From NCBI GenBank assembly GCA_964390795.1, contig CAYMLQ010000056.1:1-22338 (forward strand): a stretch of 22,338 bases of DNA, written 5' to 3'. Below are positions 13,800 through 21,800 of this stretch, in pieces. The notes under the pieces are model-generated. The model saw nothing but the letters and a program-made list of their open reading frames with translations, did no database searches and was not told where the DNA came from. A program made the translations under genes and the position numbers. Each line of letters starts with the position of its first letter. Position 1 is the first letter of the stretch. Origin of the DNA: CAYMLQ01 sp964390795. GTDB taxonomy: Bacteria; Verrucomicrobiota; Kiritimatiellia; RFP12; UBA1067.

Positions 13800-15062
13800 A
13801 TGAATATCTGGAAAGACACCTATCCGCTGATTATTTCTTGCGCGCGCGGGCTTGTGCCGCAGACCTCGAAAGAGCTGACCCGCCTGGGGTACGCGATTAT
13901 CGACGCGACCGAGAACACGGTCGTCATACGCGGCGGCATGCGCGACATGATGACGCTGAACCTGCAGCTCCGCACGGCCCACCGCGTGTTGGCGCCGCTG
14001 CTTCGAACCGAGTGCCACGACCTTTTCCAGTTCTACGACGATGTGGTCTCGATCGATTGGGAGAACTATCTGGAGCCCGACGGGTACTTCACCGTGAACA
14101 CCGTGGTCCACAACGACACGATCCGCGACACGCGCATGCCCTCGCTCAAGGCCAAGGACGCCATCGCGGACCGCATGCGCGCCAAATGCGGCGGACGCCC
14201 GGACTCGGGGCGCGAGACGTTCGGCGCGTCGGTCTTCGTTTACTGGCAGGACACCGAGCTGATCGTGTATCTCGACACCACGGGCGAGCCGCTTTCAAAG
14301 CGCGGCTACCGCAAACTGCCCGGCGCGGCGCCGATGCAGGAGACGCTGGCGGCGGGGTGCATTCTGGCCTCGGACTGGGATGCCAACTCCCCGTTCATCT
14401 CGCCCATGTGCGGCAGCGGCACGCCGGCCATCGAGGCCGCGCTGCTGGCGATCAACCGCGCGCCGGGCAGCTTCAAGAGCCACTTCGGCTTCATGGCGCT
14501 GAAAGGCTACCGCATCACGATCCCGGGCGAGACGGCCGGGGCCAGCGTGCGGCAGCGGTTCGGCGCGTCGCCCGAGCAGATTTGGAAAGATATGGTGGTG
14601 GCTGCGCGCGCGAAGGAGCGGCGGCAGGGTCTGCCGGCGATCATCGCCACGGATATCAGCGCGGAAGCGGTCGACACCGCGCGCGTGAACGCGATCGCGG
14701 CGGGCGTGTCGGAGTATATCACCTTCGGGCATTGCGACTTTGCGGCCACTAAGCTGCCGCCGCCGCCGGGGGTGATCTTCCTGAATCCCGAGTACGGCGA
14801 GCGTCTGGGCGAAGGGCAGGATCTGGAGCCGCTTTATGCGCGCATCGGCGACTTCTTCAAACAGAAGTGTACGGGCTACACCGGCTGCGTGCTGACGGGC
14901 AACATGGAGATGTCGCGCAAGATCGGCTTGAGGTCTGTGCAGCGCGTTCCTTTCTTCAATGGCCCCATCGAGTGCCGCATGGTCGTGTTCAACCTCTACG
15001 AAGGCAGTCAGCGGGACACCGGTGAAGGCGAAGGACAAGACGAGGGGACTGGGGATGTGTGA
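13800..15062 (+). CDS. THUMP-domain SAM-dependent RNA methyltransferase, RlmL-like
   Basis: The 420-residue protein has an N-terminal ferredoxin-like/THUMP region (about residues 10-160; ARGLVPQTSKELTRLG at the start) and then a Rossmann methyltransferase. FISPMCGSGTPAIEAAL (motif I and neighbours, about 199-214) binds SAM, and Asn329-Pro-Glu-Tyr-GERLG is the catalytic loop. Relatives make m2G2445 in 23S rRNA. The catalytic loop normally reads NPPYGERL; here the second Pro is Glu331. The C-terminal 20 residues are low-complexity Gly/Glu and run towards repeat sequence, so the natural end may once have been earlier. The ATG at 13800 matches the family start, but no Shine-Dalgarno precedes it. 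The RlmK half of the E. coli fusion is absent, as in many bacteria. Confidence 0.85.
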   Translation: MNIWKDTYPLIISCARGLVPQTSKELTRLGYAIIDATENTVVIRGGMRDMMTLNLQLRTAHRVLAPLLRTECHDLFQFYDDVVSIDWENYLEPDGYFTVNTVVHNDTIRDTRMPSLKAKDAIADRMRAKCGGRPDSGRETFGASVFVYWQDTELIVYLDTTGEPLSKRGYRKLPGAAPMQETLAAGCILASDWDANSPFISPMCGSGTPAIEAALLAINRAPGSFKSHFGFMALKGYRITIPGETAGASVRQRFGASPEQIWKDMVVAARAKERRQGLPAIIATDISAEAVDTARVNAIAAGVSEYITFGHCDFAATKLPPPPGVIFLNPEYGERLGEGQDLEPLYARIGDFFKQKCTGYTGCVLTGNMEMSRKIGLRSVQRVPFFNGPIECRMVVFNLYEGSQRDTGEGEGQDEGTGDV

Positions 15063-15076
15063 GGGGGGAGGGCGAA

Positions 15077-15112
15077 GGGCGAACACATAGGTTCGCCCCT
15101 ACGTGTTCGCCC
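15077..15112. repeat. Hairpin intergenic repeat, copy C (rearranged)
   Basis: GGGCGAACAC (15077-15086) pairs with GTGTTCGCCC (15103-15112); alternatively GGGCGAAC can pair with GTTCGCCC at 15091-15098, so two exclusive folds are possible. The sequence resembles hairpin 2 of copies A and B in opposite orientation, including the GGGCGAA arm and the CCCCTACG joint. It ends just before GGGAGAG, the ribosome site of the nucleoside kinase gene. Confidence 0.75.
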
Positions 15113-15128
15113 GTCAGGGAGAGATGAC

Positions 15129-16793
15129 ATGCATGCGATCACCGTGACAGTCAAGGGTCAGGCGCCTCTGGTGGTGTCGGCTGGGACCCGCATCAGCGAG
15201 CTTTTGCCCTCGGTGGACGAAAACGGGTTTCCGGTGCTGGGCGCCATCGTCAACAACATGGTGCTGTCGCTGTTCGTGCCGCTGATCACCGACGCGAACG
15301 TCGCCCCGCTGACGATCACCGAAGAGCACGGCTGGAACATCTACCGGACCTCGCTCTGCTTTCTGCTTGCTAAAACCGCCCACGAGCTTTTTCCCGGCTT
15401 GGAGTGCCGCGTGCGCAACTCCATCGGGTCGGGACTCTATTGCACGGTGGCGTGGCCGGACCTGGCGCCCGAGGCGCTGGCGGCGAACGTCAGGCGGCTG
15501 AAGGAGGCAGTCAGGGCGACCGTGCGGCAGGACCTGCAGATCACCTCCGAGACCGTCTCCTACGAGGCTGCGGTGACCCTGTTCCGTCAGACTGGGCAGA
15601 CCGACAAGCTCAACCTGCTGCTGCACCGCAATCCTCCGGTGGTCTGTCTCACGCGCTGCGGCTCTTTTCTTGAGCTGAGCCAGGAGTCGCTGGTGTCGCG
15701 CACCGGCGTGCTGGAGCTGTTCGACCTGATTCCGCACGCGCAGGGCTTTGTGCTCAACGTGCCCTCCTCTGCCAAGCCGAGGGACTTGCAGCCGCTGCCG
15801 CCTTTCGAGTATCTCTTCGAGGTTTATCAGGAGCATATCAAGTGGGGCCAGATCGTGGGCGTCACGACCGTGGGGCAGCTCAATCAGGCGGTCATCGAAA
15901 AACGCGCGGACGAGTTCATCCACACGATGGAGGCGCTGCACGACAAGAAGCTGGCGCGCATCGCGGACCAGATCACCCAGTGCGAACACCCGGTTCGGCT
16001 GGTGCTGGTGGCGGGGCCCTCTTCGGCCGGCAAGACCACGTTCTCGAAGCGGCTGGTCACTCACCTGCGCGTCAACGGCTGCAGGCCGCTCCTGATCTCG
16101 ACCGACAACTACTTTGTGGGCGACGAACTCAATCCGCTCGACGCCGACGGCAAGCTCGATTATGAGCACATCGAGTCCATGGATCTGCAGCGCCTGAACA
16201 ATGACCTGCTGCGTCTGATGCGGGGCGAGCCGGTGCAGTTGCGCGCGTTCGATTTCAAGAAGAAGCAGGGGTACGATCAGGGTGAGCCCACGCGGCTGCC
16301 GCCGAACGGCATTATCGTGATGGAGGGCATCCACTGCCTCAACCCGCAGCTGACGTCGGACATCGCACGCGAGGACAAGTTCCTGATCTACGTGAACGCG
16401 CTGACCCAGCTCGGCGTGGACAGCAGCAACCGCATCTCCACCAACGACACGCGCATCATCCGTCGCATGGTGCGCGACCACCAGTTCAGGAACCGCCCGG
16501 CGATCGATACGCTGCGGAGGTGGACGTCCGTGGTGCGCGGCGAGCGGCGCTGGATCTATCCCTACCAGCAGCTCGCGGATGCGGTGTTCAATTCCGCGCT
16601 GGACTACGAGCTGGCGGTGCTCAAGCCGCTGGCCACGCCGCTGCTGAACCAGATCAAACCGTGGGACGAGGCGTACATTGAGGCGCGCCGCCTGTCCGGT
16701 TTTCTGCACAACTTCTCGTCGCTGTCGCCGGACGTGGTGCCGGGCGATTCCATCCTGCGCGAGTACATCGGCGGCAGCCAGCTGACGTATTGA
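15129..16793 (+). CDS. TGS-domain nucleoside kinase (uridine kinase/phosphoribulokinase family)
   Basis: The 554-residue protein has a TGS-like N-terminus (about 1-60), a threonyl-tRNA-synthetase-editing-like middle region, and a C-terminal P-loop kinase. The Walker A loop is GPSSAGKTT at residues 296-304; STDNYFVGDE follows with the substrate-binding Asp and Tyr, then YDQGEPTRL, and IIVMEGIHCLNPQL as the second strand with its acidic residue. This arrangement is common in Bacteroidota, Firmicutes and PVC bacteria, usually annotated uridine kinase or nucleoside kinase. It would phosphorylate a nucleoside with ATP or GTP in the cytosol. GGGAGAG lies five bases before the ATG. It follows the methyltransferase by 66 bases and precedes the HisI-like gene by 36, suggesting an operon. 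Confidence 0.88.
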   Translation: MHAITVTVKGQAPLVVSAGTRISELLPSVDENGFPVLGAIVNNMVLSLFVPLITDANVAPLTITEEHGWNIYRTSLCFLLAKTAHELFPGLECRVRNSIGSGLYCTVAWPDLAPEALAANVRRLKEAVRATVRQDLQITSETVSYEAAVTLFRQTGQTDKLNLLLHRNPPVVCLTRCGSFLELSQESLVSRTGVLELFDLIPHAQGFVLNVPSSAKPRDLQPLPPFEYLFEVYQEHIKWGQIVGVTTVGQLNQAVIEKRADEFIHTMEALHDKKLARIADQITQCEHPVRLVLVAGPSSAGKTTFSKRLVTHLRVNGCRPLLISTDNYFVGDELNPLDADGKLDYEHIESMDLQRLNNDLLRLMRGEPVQLRAFDFKKKQGYDQGEPTRLPPNGIIVMEGIHCLNPQLTSDIAREDKFLIYVNALTQLGVDSSNRISTNDTRIIRRMVRDHQFRNRPAIDTLRRWTSVVRGERRWIYPYQQLADAVFNSALDYELAVLKPLATPLLNQIKPWDEAYIEARRLSGFLHNFSSLSPDVVPGDSILREYIGGSQLTY

Positions 16794-16829
16794 CTGCGGA
16801 GACTTGAAACTGGGAACAAGGGGAATAGC

Positions 16830-17243
16830 ATGAGCAAAGAACTGGAAGAGGGCAATGTGCTGACGCTGGATTTCGCGAAGATCGCGAAGATCGCCGAGAC
16901 CTGTAAAGACGTGATTCCGGTGGCGGTGCAGCATGCGGACACAAAGGAGGTCATCCTTGTGGCGTACACCAACGAATTCGCGATGAGGAAAGCCTTTGCC
17001 GAGCGCACGCTGGTCTTGTGGAGCACCTCGCGCAAGGTGCTGTGGGAGAAGGGCAAGAGTTCTGGAGAGACCTTCGACCTGCTGGAGGCGCGCGTGAACT
17101 GCGAGCAGAACTCGCTGCTCTACATCGTGCGTCCGCGCCGCGGCGCCATCTGCCACACCAAGAATCTGAAGGGCGAGCCGCGTAACTGTTACTACCGCAC
17201 GATCGACCTGGACACGCTGGCCCTCACGAATCTGGATGCGTGA
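16830..17243 (+). CDS. HisI-like protein (phosphoribosyl-AMP cyclohydrolase fold) with altered Mg site
   Basis: The 137-residue protein has the size and order of HisI: PVAVQHADTKEVILVAYTN, LWSTSRKVLWEKGKSSGETF, then a Cys-containing loop and a CH...C pair. True HisI opens the adenine ring of PR-AMP in histidine synthesis. The canonical Asp-Cys-Asp-X-Asp loop reads Asn90-Cys91-Glu92-Gln93-Asn94 here, so the zinc-type Cys is kept while all three Mg-type Asp are changed. Cys108 and Cys120 match the other two zinc ligands, but their spacing is about five residues longer than usual. No other his genes are nearby. It may be a divergent paralogue acting on another nucleotide, in keeping with the adjacent nucleoside kinase. 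AAGGGGAA lies about eight bases before the ATG. Confidence 0.78.
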   Translation: MSKELEEGNVLTLDFAKIAKIAETCKDVIPVAVQHADTKEVILVAYTNEFAMRKAFAERTLVLWSTSRKVLWEKGKSSGETFDLLEARVNCEQNSLLYIVRPRRGAICHTKNLKGEPRNCYYRTIDLDTLALTNLDA

Positions 17244-17256
17244 GGAGCGCTCAACC

Positions 17257-17952
17257 ATGATCTACCGCTGCCCATACTGCAAGCAGGCTTTCGGGGCACA
17301 GCCCTTGGCGCACTGTCCGGGGTGCGGAAAGGTCATGCGCGTGCCCGTGCGGCAGCCGCCGGAGAAACGCCGCGCGAAAATCCGCGCGCTCAACCGCATC
17401 GAGCGCGAGTACGCCCAGAAAAGGGCAGAGCTACAGGCGCCTGTGCCGCCGACGCTGTTTCGCAACCCGAAGTTCTACCTCGGCGTGATGGTGCTCCTAG
17501 CGCTGATCGGGGCCTCGCTGTTCACGGCCACGGACCGGGTCGCGGAGCGCATGAAGGAGGCCCCGTATCTGAGGGCCTTGCGCCATCTGGACGTGCTGGC
17601 CGAGGCGCTGGGCCGCTACCGCTTTCACACCGGCGCGTTTCCCGACGCGGAGCAGGGACTGGCGGCGCTGGTGCGCGACCCGCACGTGCCGAAGTGGGAT
17701 GGCCCCTACATCAACCTGCTGCGCAAAGATCCCTGGGAAACGCCGTTCGTTTATATGCCGCCGACGAGCGGGCTGCCCGCGCTCTTCTCGTGCGGGCCGG
17801 ACAAGACGCCTGGCACGCCGGACGACCTGCGGCCCGACCCCGCGCGGTACGAGCCGGGCACGGCGTGGACGAACCGCTGGGTCTCCGCCGAACAGCGCCT
17901 TCCCGGCGTGTCTGTCCTGCCCGCAGCTGTGCAGGACAGACGTGCTAAATAG
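17257..17952 (+). CDS. Zinc-ribbon, single-TM protein with GspG-like C-terminal domain
   Basis: The 231-residue product has three parts. A zinc ribbon has Cys5, Cys8, Cys20 and Cys23 (CPYC and CPGC). A basic linker leads to one membrane helix (FYLGVMVLLALIGASLFTA, about 69-87). The rest matches the type II secretion major pseudopilin domain: LDVLAEALGRYRFHTGAFPD, then EQGLAALV, WDGPYI, KDPWETPFVYMPP and SCGPDKTPGTPDD. The prepilin cleavage motif is missing, so it cannot be an ordinary pilin subunit. The start at 17257 has GAGGAG nine bases upstream, formed across the HisI stop; an ATG at 17236 would overlap that gene. The last dozen residues lie in a hairpin repeat. Its role is unknown; a membrane-anchored assembly or sensing part is possible. 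Confidence 0.75.
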   Translation: MIYRCPYCKQAFGAQPLAHCPGCGKVMRVPVRQPPEKRRAKIRALNRIEREYAQKRAELQAPVPPTLFRNPKFYLGVMVLLALIGASLFTATDRVAERMKEAPYLRALRHLDVLAEALGRYRFHTGAFPDAEQGLAALVRDPHVPKWDGPYINLLRKDPWETPFVYMPPTSGLPALFSCGPDKTPGTPDDLRPDPARYEPGTAWTNRWVSAEQRLPGVSVLPAAVQDRRAK

Positions 17953-17958
17953 CAGCAC
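17910..17958. repeat. Two back-to-back hairpins at the end of the GspG-like gene
   Basis: GTCTGTCCTGC (17910-17920) and GCAGGACAGAC (17931-17941) form a perfect 11-base stem. CGTGCT (from 17941) then pairs with AGCACG downstream, with the gene's TAG stop in the second loop. No T-run follows, so terminator function is uncertain. The coding sequence appears to have been ended by this element. Confidence 0.6.
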
Positions 17959-17999
17959 GCCGACATTTCTTGAACCAGAAAGATACGACTTTGTACCTA

Positions 18000-18026
18000 T
18001 TGACATCGGGGCGGAATATATAATAA
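18000..18026 (+). promoter_or_regulatory. Promoter region of the PEP-CTERM gene
   Basis: A perfect -35 box TTGACA (18000-18005) is followed by an AT-rich run containing TATAAT (18019-18024, spacing 13) and TAATAA (18021-18026, spacing 15). Both spacings are short for sigma70, so the exact -10 is uncertain. The stretch is far more AT-rich than its surroundings, and the gene starts about 60 bases on. Confidence 0.45.
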
Positions 18027-18084
18027 ATTAGCACCCACTTAACGGAATAGGTTTGATTCAAACGTTGGTTGGAGGTGTTTAGGT

Positions 18085-18750
18085 ATGAATAAGACGAGCA
18101 TGCTGAGTTTGGGATTGGTTGTGTTGGCGGGGGCGGCGCAGGCCGTGTCGATCGTGCAGAATTTCGACACCGGTATTATTTCGCCGGGAAACCCGACAGT
18201 TTCAGCATTCACGGTCAACAAGTTCAACACCGCGCTCGGAACCTTGACCAAGGTGACGATCTCAATGACCCTGAACTCTTGGGGCGGGTCGTATTCGGTT
18301 GAGAACATCACGGCGCCATCCACAGAGATCACGGGAAGTTTCCATCAGGGAATCACCGCGGTCATTTCCGGTTCGCGCGTTCCCGATGGATACTCATCAC
18401 TTTTCGCGGGGCAGAGTGCAGACATCGTGCTTGAATTCTCCGGCGATAGCCATAGCCTGAGTGGTCCATCTTATGCGAGCCGCCATATCCAGTCGACTTC
18501 ATCGGATGTGAACTCGGGTGATTTCGGCTTGTATGAGAATGGCGCCGCTTATGTTATCAATTTCAACAGTTATCAGAACAACGGCTTTGATGGCGCAGGT
18601 GCTGTTCGCGGCACCTACGAGTCAGCGCAGTCACAAGGTTTCCTGACGGTCACCTACGAGTATACGGCCGTTCCCGAGCCCACCGGCTTGGCTCTGCTGG
18701 CTCTCGGCTGCGTGGCTCTCGGCCTGCGCCGGCGCCAGACGAAGGTTTGA
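18085..18750 (+). CDS. PEP-CTERM sorted secreted protein, choice-of-anchor E-like
   Basis: The 221-residue protein has a signal peptide (MNKTSMLSLGLVVLAGAAQA), a Ser/Asn/Gly-rich beta-type body, and a classic PEP-CTERM tail: Val196-Pro-Glu-Pro, then the hydrophobic LALLALGCVALGL and a basic RRRQTK end. Such tails are recognised by exosortase and the protein is delivered to the cell surface or exopolysaccharide. The start of the mature body (QNFDTG, then FNTALGTLTKVTISMTLNSW) resembles the choice-of-anchor E domain. No exosortase gene is in the window. GGAGGTG lies about eight bases before the ATG. Base composition is clearly less GC-rich than its neighbours. It is a single-gene unit between its own promoter region and a terminator. 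Confidence 0.88.
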   Translation: MNKTSMLSLGLVVLAGAAQAVSIVQNFDTGIISPGNPTVSAFTVNKFNTALGTLTKVTISMTLNSWGGSYSVENITAPSTEITGSFHQGITAVISGSRVPDGYSSLFAGQSADIVLEFSGDSHSLSGPSYASRHIQSTSSDVNSGDFGLYENGAAYVINFNSYQNNGFDGAGAVRGTYESAQSQGFLTVTYEYTAVPEPTGLALLALGCVALGLRRRQTKV

Positions 18751-18787
18751 TCCGCCTTGCGATAGAACATATCGCTATGCTATGATG

Positions 18788-18817
18788 AGGCCACTGACTG
18801 AGTTCGGTGGCCTTTTT
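18788..18817 (+). terminator. Rho-independent terminator after the PEP-CTERM gene
   Basis: AGGCCAC (18788-18794) pairs with GTGGCCT (18807-18813), and the T-run continues to 18817. A small separate hairpin, GCGATA/TATCGC, lies just upstream at 18759-18775. The large membrane-protein gene begins 23 bases after the terminator. Confidence 0.75.
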
Positions 18818-18840
18818 GTATACTGGGGAGGCAAGTCGAT

Positions 18841-21800
18841 ATGCGCCTACATTCGTCTGTTCTTAAACAGGCCAGAGCGCTCTGGTGGTTCGTGCCGGCC
18901 GCAGGGTCGCTCGCGCTGGTCACGAACCTGCTGTGTTTGTCGGGGGACGCGTTTCCAGGCTATTCGGCAGCCTTGGTCGCGGAGGCCGCCGGTCTGATTC
19001 CTCAGTCGGAAGCGGCGCATCCGCTGTTCGCGCTCCTCGCCCGGCAGGTCGCCGCCGCAGAGGTCCTGACGCTGACCGTCCGGCTCAACCTCTTTTCCGC
19101 GCTCTGCGGAACGCTGTGCGCGGGGCTGCTGTTCTCGCTGGTCGGGAAGCTCATCCTTTGCTCGGCCTGCGAGGACGGCGGCGGCGGCGAGCGCAACGAA
19201 CTCATGGAGGAGGTGGACGCGGCTCCGCCTCTGCAGCCCGAAGTCGAGGCGCATAACCGCCGCATCTTCAAGATCGCGGTCGGCGGCGGGCTTTTGGCCG
19301 CCTTTTTGCTTACGTTTCTTGTGCCCACTTGGATGTCTGCCACGCGGCTGGAAAACGGCTCCTTTAACCTGTTGTTGGCGCTTGCCGCCTTGAGCCTGTA
19401 TCCCTTCAAGTACGCCTCGGCGAAGCTGGCGAGGCTGTTCTTGTCCAGCTTCCTGTTCGTCCTCTGTGCGTGCGAATCGGCCGCGTTTCTCGTGCTGTCC
19501 CCGCTCGTCGCCTATCTGGTTTTCATGGACTTTGTGCGGTCTCCTCGCCGAGGCGTGCTGGTGGGCGTCGTCGTGGCTGCGATGATGGCCGGCTCGCTTC
19601 TTGCGGGCTATGCGCTGTGGCGAAACACGGGAGCCCTGGCAGCGGCCACACCCTGGGCTTCGGCAGCCGCGCTTGCGCAGGGGCTGGCCCATCACCATTG
19701 GGGCGAGCTGCACGCGCTCTTTCCGAAATCGGGTTGGATACTCCTTGTCATTCAGGTCGGCATTCCGGCGCTCGTCCTGTTCTTCGGGCAACAGCTCCTC
19801 TTCAAGGAACGGCGGCCCAATTCGCTGGTGGCCGTGCTGCTCGTCACGCTCGCCGCCGTACCGAGCCTTCTGAACCTGTCAATCTCACCTTTTTTCCTGT
19901 ATCAGCCGCTCGGGAGTCTGCCGGTCTTCGGGGCCGCCCTCCTGGCCGCGGCACTGGGCTGCGCCGTCGCGTGCTGTCTGGTTTTCCTAAGCCCGGACGA
20001 CCAGTCGGCCGACGCGGACCTGTCGGTCAAGCTGGACTACACGCGGCAGCGCCGCAGGAACGCGCTGAAGGGGGTCGCCGCGGGTCTGCTGCCGTGCGTT
20101 CTGCTCCTGACGGTGGCGACGCCGCTGCGCAGCCTTCGCTCGGTCAGCGCCCGGCAGGGCGCCTACGCTGATCAGATGGCTCGCGAGATCCTGGAGACCA
20201 TGCGGGGCCGGAGCTGTCTCATCACGAGCGGCTTGCTCGACAACCACCTTCTCGTCCAGGCCCGCATGCTGGGCCGGCCGCTGACTCTGGTCGCCATGCG
20301 CTCGCGTGCCCATGAGAAGGAGATCGGGGCGGTCCGGCGGTTCATCGAAACCAGCCCGATCTTCGAGGGCATGAGCCGGCAGCGACTCTTGAACGCGCTC
20401 TCAATTGGGCCTGCGCGCTTTGTGACGGAGTGGTTCAACACGGACAAGGACGCCGGGCGCTACGCCATGGTGCTCGCCACGCCGGACCTGTGGACGGCCT
20501 GCGGCTATGTCGCCCTGCCGGAAGGGCTGGCCTTCGGCGGTGCCCGGGCGGGCGTCACGATCGACACGCGCCGTCTGGTGGAACAGAACCGCGCGTTCGC
20601 TGACCGCGCGGGTGCCTGTCTGGCCAAGCAAGAGCAGGGATACGGACTGGTCGCCGGACTCCGGGCGCTGCTGCGCATGAAGGCCGGTTTTGCAGCCAAC
20701 GAACTGGGCGTGCTTTTAGAGGAAAACGGCGCCATGGAAGAGGCCTACGCCGCTTACGCGCGAGCCACGGCACTCGACCCGGCCAACGTGAGCGCGGCCG
20801 TCAACGCCTACGCGCTGACCAGCCTGCGCGGCCTGCATCCCGAGGCTGGAGAGGCGTTGAAGAAGCGCATGCGGAACGCATTGGAGAACGCCCAGGTGAA
20901 GGGCGCCCGCGACGTCACCTGGGTGCTCCAGAACCATGGCACGATCCGCCAGCAAGCCTTCTACAGCCAGCAGTCGGCGATGTGGGCCTCGCGCGGCGTG
21001 CGGTCGGTGGCGACCGCCAAGATCCGCAAGGCCCAGACCCTAGCCGAACGGACGGGAACGGCCGCCCTGCTCGACAACGCCGCCGTCTACCTGCAGGCGG
21101 GCGACACGACGAAGGCAGAGGGGTGCTTCCTCGCCGCGCTGGAGCGTGACGCGGCCAACCGGGACGCGCTGATCGGCATGTGTACGCTGATGCTCGGCAA
21201 GCAGCAAGCGAAAGACGCCGAGAAGTGGCTCAAGAGGGCCGCCGAGGCGGGCGTCGAACCGGTGGCGCTGAGCTACCAGTCCGCGACCCTGGCCATTCTG
21301 AAGAGCGAGAAGGAGCAGGCGCTCAGCCTGCTTGAGACCGCGACCAGGGAGCGTCCCGGAGACCTCCGCCAATGGGCGCTGCTCGCCGACCTGCTGCTGA
21401 GCCGGGGCGATACGCAGCGGGTCGAGCGCCAGTTGCTGCCGGACATGCAGGCCGCGCTGAAGTCGGCCGATCACTATCTGGTGCATGCGATCCGCGGCAT
21501 GTGCCTGCGGCGCAAGGGCGGCGGCTTCTTCCGCGAGGCGCGGCTTTCCCTGCTGAGCGCGCTGGCCCTGAACGCGGCGCTTCCCGATATCTGGAATGAA
21601 CTGCTGGAACTGGACCTGGAGATCGGCAACGCCGCCTTTACCGAGTCTGACGCGCGGAAAGCGCTCGGTATTGACCCTGACCATGCGTTTGCCAACTTCC
21701 TGCTGGGCTCGCTCAAGCTCTCGCGCGGGGCGCTGCCCGAGTCGGAGGACTTTCTGAGGAGGAGCCTTGAGAAGCGTCCGACCGCCGCAGCCAACAACGA

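Noticed and set aside
15114..17258. Open frame of 714 codons on the minus strand
   Set aside because: It runs antisense through the nucleoside kinase and HisI-like genes, is rich in Arg/His/Leu and Gln, and shows no domain; both sense genes have clear motifs.
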